DNA of 64,000 nt from Pseudomonas wuhanensis (GTDB taxonomy: Bacteria; Pseudomonadota; Gammaproteobacteria; Pseudomonadales; Pseudomonadaceae): assembly GCF_030687395.1 (NCBI RefSeq), contig NZ_CP117430.1, positions 3,348,001 to 3,412,000 of the forward strand. The letters run 5' to 3'. The position numbers and the translations under genes are program-made. The notes beneath the pieces were generated by a model that worked only from the letters and a program-made list of their open reading frames with translations, made no database searches and had not been told where the DNA came from. Below, one piece after another: positions 8,910 through 14,998 of the stretch. Every line of letters begins with the position of its first letter. The first letter of the stretch is position 1.

Positions 8910-10184
8910 TCAGTGTAGGTAGTCCTGCAGGCGGTAATACGCACCTACCAAGGGCAGGAACCAGGGCTTGCCGAAATGCCCGGGAATGGCTGGCCAGTCG
9001 AGTTCGCGCCACGGGTTAGCCTCGACCTTGCCGGCCATGACCTCGGCCATGACCTGCCCCATGTGCACCGACATCTGCACCCCATGACCGCTGTAACCCA
9101 TGGAGTAATAAACCCCTCCATGCTGGCCGGCCCGGGGCAACCGATCGGAGGTCATGTCCACCAACCCACCCCAGCAATAGTCGATTTTCACGCCAGCCAA
9201 CTGCGGGAACATCTGCACCATCGCCGCTTGCAATACCTTGCCGCTCTTGGCGTCGGAAACGCTGTCAGACATGGCAAACCGCGCACGGCCGCCAAACAGC
9301 AAACGGTTGTCCGGCGTCAGGCGGAAGTAGTTACCGATCATGCGGCTGGTGACATAGGAACGCCGTGCTGGCAGCAAGCTGTCGATCAGGGCCTGCGGTA
9401 GCACCTCGGTGGCGATTACGAAACTGCCCACCGGCACGATCCGCCGCCGATACCAACCCAATCCGCCCTGCTGGCACGTGCCTGTAGCGAGCAGAACCTG
9501 TTTGGCGTGCAGCGAGCCCTTGGCGGTATTGACCTGATAGCCGCCGGCACGGGCTTTCCAGTCCGTCACCGGTGTACCTTGATAGATCAACGCACCGTGA
9601 CGTGCTGCCGCCTCGGCCAGACCGACACCGAAGCGCCCGACATGCATTTGCACGCCGTTACGCTGCAGCAAGCCTCCATGGAACTGGGCCGAGTTGACTT
9701 CAGCACGGACCTCTTGCGCAGAGAGCAACTCGACCTCGGCATCGACCTCCCGCCGAATCAGTTCGCAAGTGCGCGCCAGGCCTTCGTAATGCATCGGTTT
9801 GGCGGCCAGCTTGAGCTTGCCATTGCGCTTGAGGTCGCAGGCAATCTGCTCCCCCTCCACCAGCGAGACGACACTCTGCACGGCGCTTTCATAGGCCAGG
9901 TAATAGGCTCGCGCTTTATCAGCGCCGAGGCTGGCGCTGAGTGCCGCGTAGTCCTGGGCAACGCCGGTGTTGCACTGACCGCCGTTGCGCCCGGAGGCTT
10001 CGCCAATCACCCTTCCGCCTTCCAGCACCACCACACTGGCCCCCTTCAAGGCCAGGGCCCGGGCCGCCGCCAGACCGGTGAGACCACCACCAACGATGGC
10101 CACATCGACCTGCCCGGGCAACGCACCGAGCTGGGCACCGGTGAATGCCGGTGCGGTATCGAGCCAATAGGACTCACTGCCCAT
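8910..10184 (-). CDS. FAD-dependent oxidase of the PuuB/OrdL type (gamma-glutamylputrescine oxidase-like)
   Basis: A 424-residue DAO-family flavoprotein. It begins with the N-terminal extension typical of PuuB proteins (SYWLDTAP), followed by the FAD motif VAIVGGGLTGLAAARALA near residues 28-45 and EASGRNGGQCNTG, the conserved RNGG loop. The C-terminal motif is YSMGYSGHGVQMSVHMGQVMAE. PuuB oxidises a primary or secondary amine to an aldehyde with O2. It is a second, sequence-distinct amine oxidase in the same operon as the heterotrimeric dehydrogenase, so the pathway may contain two oxidative steps or two related substrates. The aldehyde dehydrogenase at 11448 could take its product but lies on the opposite strand. 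The exact amine is unknown. Confidence 0.86.
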   Translation of the reverse strand: MGSESYWLDTAPAFTGAQLGALPGQVDVAIVGGGLTGLAAARALALKGASVVVLEGGRVIGEASGRNGGQCNTGVAQDYAALSASLGADKARAYYLAYESAVQSVVSLVEGEQIACDLKRNGKLKLAAKPMHYEGLARTCELIRREVDAEVELLSAQEVRAEVNSAQFHGGLLQRNGVQMHVGRFGVGLAEAAARHGALIYQGTPVTDWKARAGGYQVNTAKGSLHAKQVLLATGTCQQGGLGWYRRRIVPVGSFVIATEVLPQALIDSLLPARRSYVTSRMIGNYFRLTPDNRLLFGGRARFAMSDSVSDAKSGKVLQAAMVQMFPQLAGVKIDYCWGGLVDMTSDRLPRAGQHGGVYYSMGYSGHGVQMSVHMGQVMAEVMAGKVEANPWRELDWPAIPGHFGKPWFLPLVGAYYRLQDYLH

Positions 10185-10220
10185 GTCTAACCCCTTTTAC
10201 CTTGAAGAGTGCCCTGAGAC

Positions 10221-10889
10221 TCAGAGACCGACCAACCCAGCCAAACCACCGATATCGGGGATCTGGTGGTAGCTGTAGCAGGCGTTTCCAGGCTGTTCGT
10301 GACCACGGGCAACGAAGGCTTTGTTCTTGATCTTCATATCGTCGGCCGGCATCAGGTCGTAACGGAAGCTCGAAGACACATGCAGAACGTCCTCCGGCCC
10401 GCAGCCGAGGTTATCGAGCATGAACTCGAAGGCGGCCAGGCGCGGCTTGTAGGCCTGGGCTTGCTGGGCAGTGAAGACTTTATGGAAAGGCGCGCCGAGC
10501 TTGTCGACGTTGGACATGATCTGCTCGTCCATCGCGTTGGAGAAAATTACCAGCGGGATCTTGTCGGCGATTTTCGCCAGGCCGGCCGGTACGTCGGCAT
10601 GCGGACCCCACGTTGGTACGGCATCGTAATAGAGCTGGCCTTCGCCTTTGTACTCGATGCCCCAACGCTTGCAGACCCGCGCCAGAGAGGTCTTGATAAT
10701 CTCATCATACGGCCGCCAGTCACCCATCACCTGATCCAGACGATAGGCGGAGAAGTCCTTGACGAACTGATCCATTTGCCCGGCTGGAACACGATCGGCG
10801 AACAGTTCGCGCGTCATGTTTCCCATCTGGAAATTGGTCAACGTGCCATAGCAGTCGAAGGTAATAAACTTGGGTCGAAGAAAGCTCAT
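10221..10889 (-). CDS. HAD-superfamily hydrolase annotated in the 'haloacid dehalogenase type II' family, probably not a dehalogenase
   Basis: A 222-residue HAD protein. Motif I is TFDCYGTLTNF with nucleophile Asp near residue 11, motif II is IFSNA (Ser/Asn), motif III is the Lys in YKPRLAAF, and motif IV is SSSFRYDLMPA. The type II name is commonly given to this subgroup. However, the Asn of classical L-2-haloacid dehalogenases (VSSNxxD) is replaced, and the acidic residue is shifted to the xxxYDxxPA pattern of phosphatase-like relatives. It is the first gene of the minus-strand operon, has CCAGGA upstream of its ATG, and lies 36 nt from the FAD oxidase. The reaction is unknown; a hydrolytic or repair step for a pathway intermediate is plausible. 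Confidence 0.8.
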   Translation of the reverse strand: MSFLRPKFITFDCYGTLTNFQMGNMTRELFADRVPAGQMDQFVKDFSAYRLDQVMGDWRPYDEIIKTSLARVCKRWGIEYKGEGQLYYDAVPTWGPHADVPAGLAKIADKIPLVIFSNAMDEQIMSNVDKLGAPFHKVFTAQQAQAYKPRLAAFEFMLDNLGCGPEDVLHVSSSFRYDLMPADDMKIKNKAFVARGHEQPGNACYSYHQIPDIGGLAGLVGL

Positions 10890-11447
10890 GAGTGCAGTCC
10901 TGGATAATTGTTGATGTCATGGTGGGGCAAGCAATTACTCCGTTCGGGAAGCATCGGGGTAACGCTGCATCACGAATTCATTACAACATCATGAGACCAT
11001 GCATAAATCGTTAAATGTGCAGGCAGCTTGGTACAAACCACCGTTTTGCAGGGCTCGCTCAGCAGACTTTGCGGAACGCTCCAGACTCGGGCGTTTCACC
11101 TCGGTTTTTACGCCTTTTCGGGCAGTTATGGTGCGCTGACGAGCCCTGCACAACCGAAATCAAGCGGCGCAATCAAGCAGTTTGCTCTGGTTACCAAAAG
11201 CTATCGACTAACCGTCAGCAAGAGGCTTTATCAGACGGGTTACTGACGTAAAACGAGTCAAGTTACGTTGGTGCAAAGTTAGCCCGGCAGATACAGCAGA
11301 TTGTCCTTTGCAACCTTAAAGAACGGCATATTTCGTCTGGCCTGCTTTGTTAGCTTATTGAGAAGACTCGGCAGCCTTGCAAGGTCGCAAGACAGCCCGC
11401 CCTCTGCTGCTCGCAGTGCCTATTACCGTTCTAAGGGAGCTAATTGG
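10890..11447. other. Non-coding interval between divergent catabolic operon and aldehyde dehydrogenase
   Basis: This 558-nt stretch should hold promoters for the minus-strand operon (reading left) and for the aldehyde dehydrogenase (reading right). It contains one recognisable structure, the inverted repeat listed separately at 11047-11150. Small open frames at 11015-11251 lack a ribosome-binding site and show no protein motif. No confident -35/-10 pair was found. Confidence 0.5.
11047..11150. repeat. 104-bp element bounded by an 11-bp perfect inverted repeat
   Basis: TGCAGGGCTCG at 11047-11057 is repeated in inverse orientation as CGAGCCCTGCA at 11140-11150. The similarity continues inward (CTCAGC versus TCAGC) if a one-base offset is allowed. 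The interior does not encode a convincing protein. It could be a small non-autonomous mobile element, an intergenic repeat family member or a long-stem RNA. The sequence alone does not decide between these. Confidence 0.45.
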
Positions 11448-12935
11448 ATGACAACACAATCTTTGAATAGCCACAGCGTCGATCCGCAAACGTCTCACAC
11501 GTTTTATATCAACGGCTGTTGGTCTTCCCCGGCAATCCCGGCCAGTTTGCCGGTGGTCAATCCGGCAACTGAAGAGGTTGTTGCGCACGTCGCGCAAGGG
11601 TCCGCCGCGGATGTTGATCGGGCAGTCGCTGCGGCTCGTGCAGCATTTGCTGGTTGGTCTGCCACCTCGGCAGAATCGCGCGCGCTTTTCCTTGGAAAGA
11701 TCTATGACCTCATCCTTGAACGAAAAGAAGTGCTTGCCCAGGCGATCTCTCTCGAAATGGGCGCTGCCATCGGTTCCGCACGGGCCATGCAAGTGCCTCT
11801 TGCAGCCGAACATGTGCGGGTCGCACGTGATCTGCTGTCCACCTATCGTTTCCAAACGGTTGAAGGCGGCACCGCGATTGAACGCGAACCCATAGGCGTC
11901 TGCGCTCTCATTACTCCGTGGAACTGGCCGCTTTATCAAATCACTGCGAAAGTCGCCCCGGCTATTGCTGCCGGCTGCACAGTGGTTTTGAAACCCAGCG
12001 AGCTGTCGCCACTGAGCGCCCTTCTTTTCGCACAACTGGTGCATGACGCCGGCCTTCCACCGGGCGTGTTCAACCTTGTGAATGGAAGCGGTTCCGAGGT
12101 CGGCGCAGCCATGGCGGCACACCCTGATATCGATATGATTTCGATTACCGGCTCAAACCGCGCGGGCGCGCTGGTCGCCCAGGCAGCCGCCCATACAGTG
12201 AAGCGCGTTACGCAAGAACTGGGAGGCAAGTCCCCGAACGTTCTGCTTCCCGACGCTGACTTCGCCAAAGCCGTCCCGCTGGGAGTGATGTCTGCGTTTC
12301 GCAACGTCGGACAATCGTGCAGCGCCCCGACAAGAATGATCGTTCCCAAGGACAGGCTGGCAGAGGTCGAATCGCTGGCTGCTGCAACCGCCAATGCGAT
12401 TATCGTGGGAGATCCACAATCGGAAGAGACGGTACTCGGTCCGATTGCCAATGAGGCCCAGTTCAATCGCGTGCAAGCAATGATCGAGGCTGGCCTGAAT
12501 GAGGGCGCAAAACTCGTTTGCGGTGGACCAGGACGTGTGCCGGGCCATGAAAAGGGTTTCTACACCCGACCGACTGTTTTCTCCGAGGTCGATTCCGCCA
12601 TGCGAATCGCTCAAGAAGAAATTTTTGGCCCAGTGTTGTGCATCATTCCGTATGAGACGGTCGATGAGGCGGTCGCTATCGCAAACGACACGGTTTATGG
12701 GCTGGGCGCCCATGTTCAGGCTCAGAACCTTGATCTTGCACGTGCCGTTGCCTCTCGCATCCGCGCCGGACAAGTGCACCTGAATTACCCCGCCTGGAAT
12801 CCAATGGCTCCGTTCGGTGGCTACAAGCGATCTGGTAATGGTCGTGAGTATGGTGTCTACGGCTTTGAAGAGTATCTGGAAACCAAAGCGATCATTGGAT
12901 TTGGCGGATCGCTGGAGAGCCCTTCGCGCACATAG
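11448..12935 (+). CDS. NAD(P)-dependent aldehyde dehydrogenase
   Basis: A 495-residue aldehyde dehydrogenase. Visible motifs are TPWNWPLYQ (coenzyme/Asn region), the general base Glu in TQELGGKSPNV near residue 258, and the catalytic Cys in NVGQSCSAPTRM near residue 292. EEIFGPVL and the C-terminal PFGGYKRSGNGRE are also present. The start at 11448 (MTTQSLNS) is preceded by AAGGGAG; an upstream in-frame extension is not supported. It oxidises an aldehyde to the acid. No pathway partner sits on the same strand. The gene reads as lower in GC than its neighbours and lies between an inverted-repeat element and an EAL remnant, so it may be an acquired gene. It could serve the amine oxidase across the divergent promoter. 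Confidence 0.9.
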   Translation: MTTQSLNSHSVDPQTSHTFYINGCWSSPAIPASLPVVNPATEEVVAHVAQGSAADVDRAVAAARAAFAGWSATSAESRALFLGKIYDLILERKEVLAQAISLEMGAAIGSARAMQVPLAAEHVRVARDLLSTYRFQTVEGGTAIEREPIGVCALITPWNWPLYQITAKVAPAIAAGCTVVLKPSELSPLSALLFAQLVHDAGLPPGVFNLVNGSGSEVGAAMAAHPDIDMISITGSNRAGALVAQAAAHTVKRVTQELGGKSPNVLLPDADFAKAVPLGVMSAFRNVGQSCSAPTRMIVPKDRLAEVESLAAATANAIIVGDPQSEETVLGPIANEAQFNRVQAMIEAGLNEGAKLVCGGPGRVPGHEKGFYTRPTVFSEVDSAMRIAQEEIFGPVLCIIPYETVDEAVAIANDTVYGLGAHVQAQNLDLARAVASRIRAGQVHLNYPAWNPMAPFGGYKRSGNGREYGVYGFEEYLETKAIIGFGGSLESPSRT

Positions 12936-12985
12936 AACTCATGGCTTTGACCGTTGAGCGTTTTAACGTACGCGGAGTCATTAAT

Positions 12986-13009
12986 GCCCGGGCATTGGAC
13001 TGCCTGGGC
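12986..13009 (+). terminator. Strong hairpin downstream of the aldehyde dehydrogenase
   Basis: GCCCGGGCA pairs with TGCCTGGGC across a 6-base loop (one G-U wobble), 50 nt after the stop codon. No T-run follows directly; the next is at about 13021-13025. The left arm is also part of a perfect 14-bp palindrome AATGCCCGGGCATT (12983-12996). It may be a terminator or a processing/stability hairpin. Confidence 0.45.
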
Positions 13010-13070
13010 GTTATACAACGCTTTTTCGCCTGACCGAGTCTGGGCTCGCAATGCGGCTCGGTTGAGGCAA

Positions 13071-13220
13071 CCGGGGCGTACGCAATAACAGACTGATTTC
13101 CTCTGCGCTGATCGCACTGCTGAAAAAATGGCCCTGGATTTCGTCGCCGCCGTTTTCACGCAGGAAGGTTTGCTGCTCTTCGGTTTCGACACCTTCGGCC
13201 ACTTGGCGAGACTCCTTCAA
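13071..13220 (-). pseudogene. Remnant of an EAL-domain (c-di-GMP phosphodiesterase) gene
   Basis: The minus-strand reading contains VAEGVETEEQQTFLRENGG followed by DEIQGHFFSSAISAEE. This is the well-known C-terminal part of EAL domains: the VAEGVET segment with catalytic Glu, then the QGxxFSxP-like segment. The N-terminal two thirds of the domain, including the EAL motif itself, are absent, because the upstream sequence soon hits stop codons. No start with a ribosome-binding site exists. It is therefore a decayed fragment, lying about 600 nt upstream of the c-di-GMP-controlled cellulose operon. Confidence 0.75.
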
Positions 13221-13614
13221 CCACGCTTAGATTCCGAAGCTGAACTCAGAATTCACAGTGCCCGGTCCAGCGCAACCTCAATGATGGTGCCGCGGGCCTG
13301 GCCTCAGCAACACTCCAACATCAGCCCCTCCCCAACTGATTATGGCCAAACCTCAAAAAACTCATGTCGAGCTTCCTTCCCTGAAGAGCCATAGGTTGGC
13401 CCGCCTGGATCGCCGCATTGCCAACAGCTTTGCCAATCACATTAAGCACTACGACCAATAAGCTCAGTGTTATTAACTGACTATTGCGCTTAGTCCCTGA
13501 GACCACCCCTCTATTCGTGGTTCACTTGCAGTTTTACGCTGCCTGAACCCCATGATTTCGACTTCTTACCAAAGAGGTGCTTTTGAATGCCTCCAGGACC
13601 GCCATAAAAACGTC

Positions 13615-13628
13615 GTCAACTTTTTGAA
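13615..13628. promoter_or_regulatory. Possible FleQ-like box upstream of wssA
   Basis: GTCAACTTTTTGAA keeps the GTCAA and TTGA halves of the FleQ box pattern (GTCAATnAATTGAC-like) at the right spacing but differs at the centre and last base. FleQ is an established c-di-GMP-responsive regulator of Pseudomonas exopolysaccharide operons, including cellulose. The match is imperfect, so this is only a candidate. Confidence 0.3.
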
Positions 13629-13711
13629 ATCATTAACAACATCCAAACATGAGAACTAATAACGTCCAGGCGAACACCCGAAAACACGTTGCTGACGTTT
13701 AATAACATTGT

Positions 13712-13740
13712 TTGACACCCGAACACAGACGTCTGAATAT
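13712..13740 (+). promoter_or_regulatory. Candidate sigma-70 promoter of the wss operon
   Basis: A perfect -35 hexamer TTGACA at 13712-13717 is separated by 17 nt from GAATAT at 13735-13740, a poor -10 (three of six consensus bases). It lies about 90 nt upstream of the wssA start. The weak -10 and the overlapping palindrome CAGACGTCTG suggest an activator- or repressor-controlled promoter. Confidence 0.4.
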
Positions 13741-13831
13741 AGGCAAACCCCTTCCATACCAAGACGATACGTCGGTTTTTTTAGTTAACGGAATATTGAG
13801 TTTCTGAGTCACTTCATTCTTGGTGCAATGC

Positions 13832-14998
13832 ATGAAATATGTGGACGACATTACGAAACTTTTTACAAGTTTTGGTGCTAGTGCGGGAAGTTACCAGGAA
13901 ATACAACCCAACTATAAAAACTTTAAAGATGATCTGAGTACAACTACGACACCCATGACTGAGCAAGGGTTAATAGATGTATTATCTCCCCTGAAACCCA
14001 CTGCCACAGTGTCACTACTTGGCGAGCAAAAGCCTCCTTTATTGTTGATTGACACGCCGGTTGAACCTGCGAAGAACATCACCCTCTCACTGGCTGCCTC
14101 CCTGCTGAAGGAGCGCCCTGAAGCCTCTGCAACGAGTGATCGCCAGCGATTGAGCGATCTGTTGCGCGACCTCAACCAGATGCGTAGAGGCGGCCTGCCG
14201 GAAACACCTCGCAAGCGCACCAAGGCGAAGGTCATCGCGATCATTTCGGCAAACGGAGGGGTGGGCAAAAGCACCATCGCTGCTGGTCTTGCGAAAACAC
14301 TTAGGCGTCCTGGCGGGCGAACCATTGCCATTGATCTGGACCCTCAGAACGCCCTGTCCAGCCATTTGGGCATCACCAGACAAGTTCCTGGTCTGATCCA
14401 GCTGAAACAACAAGACGCAGATTGGGGGGCTCATTGTCTACCGGGCTATGGTGACAGTGAGTGCCTGCCCTTCGGCATTGACGAGGTGAACGATCGCCGA
14501 TTGCTCAAGCAACTGATGCTTGAAGATCCTGGCTGGTTGAATCAGCGCCTTGCGTCGATGAACCTGGGCGAAAACGATACCGTGATCCTGGACACCCTTT
14601 CAGGCGCAACCGTCTATTCGCAACAGGCACTCGACGCCGCCGATCTGGTGCTGGTGATGACGATGGCCGACGCGGCCTCCTACCTGGCACTGGACACCCT
14701 GACACAGTGGCTGGAAACCAGCCGACGACCTGCGCAACGGCACAGCTATGTGCTCAACCAACAGGATGACTCGCATTCGTTCAGCAAGGATATGGCTGTG
14801 CTGTTTCGGCGGCGGCTCGGCACTGACCTGATCGGGACGATTCGCCTCGATCACCAGTTCAACGAATCGCTGGCCTATGCTCGGGACCCGCTGCAGTACT
14901 CCCCCTACAGCATTGGCAGCCAGGACATGCTTTCGCTGTCGCGCGAGGTCCATGCCCTGCTTTTCCCTGAGCCATCCGGCCAGCAGGTGATGCCGTGA
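13832..14998 (+). CDS. wssA: Cellulose operon MinD/ParA-like ATPase WssA (BcsQ family) with BcsP-like N-terminus
   Basis: A 388-residue protein. The first ~25 residues (YVDDITKLFTSFGASAGSYQEI) resemble the short BcsP/BcsQ leader seen in Pseudomonas cellulose operons. A variable linker leads to a MinD/ParA ATPase domain from about residue 133. Its P-loop reads ANGGVGKST, with Asn141 where the deviant Walker A normally has its signature Lys; the second strand has IAIDLDPQNALS. BcsQ proteins are thought to help place the cellulose complex at the cell pole. The start is uncertain: ATG 13832 is preferred on homology, while TTG 13820 and GTG 13823 are in frame, and none has a strong Shine-Dalgarno. 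Its stop overlaps the bcsA GTG (GTGA). Confidence 0.88.
   Translation: MKYVDDITKLFTSFGASAGSYQEIQPNYKNFKDDLSTTTTPMTEQGLIDVLSPLKPTATVSLLGEQKPPLLLIDTPVEPAKNITLSLAASLLKERPEASATSDRQRLSDLLRDLNQMRRGGLPETPRKRTKAKVIAIISANGGVGKSTIAAGLAKTLRRPGGRTIAIDLDPQNALSSHLGITRQVPGLIQLKQQDADWGAHCLPGYGDSECLPFGIDEVNDRRLLKQLMLEDPGWLNQRLASMNLGENDTVILDTLSGATVYSQQALDAADLVLVMTMADAASYLALDTLTQWLETSRRPAQRHSYVLNQQDDSHSFSKDMAVLFRRRLGTDLIGTIRLDHQFNESLAYARDPLQYSPYSIGSQDMLSLSREVHALLFPEPSGQQVMP

Larger units (their letters stand above)
13221..13831. other. Leader and promoter region of the cellulose operon
   Basis: About 610 nt without a supportable gene; the left part is probably further decayed EAL-gene DNA. From about 13560 it becomes AT-rich and promoter-like. 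Six ACGT tetranucleotides occur between 13610 and 13772 (13610, 13662, 13686, 13695, 13729, 13769), one inside the palindrome CAGACGTCTG (13726-13735). A weak GACG-ATA-CGTC hairpin followed by seven Ts lies at 13763-13782. Candidate promoter and FleQ-like sites are listed separately. Confidence 0.5.

Noticed and set aside
11015..11251. Small open frames of 72-78 residues upstream of the aldehyde dehydrogenase
   Set aside because: No ribosome-binding site, two overlapping frames both open, and the sequence lies over the inverted-repeat element.
13011..13220. Intact small gene encoding an EAL-related protein
   Set aside because: No start with a ribosome-binding site, and most of the domain including the EAL motif is missing; treated as a remnant.
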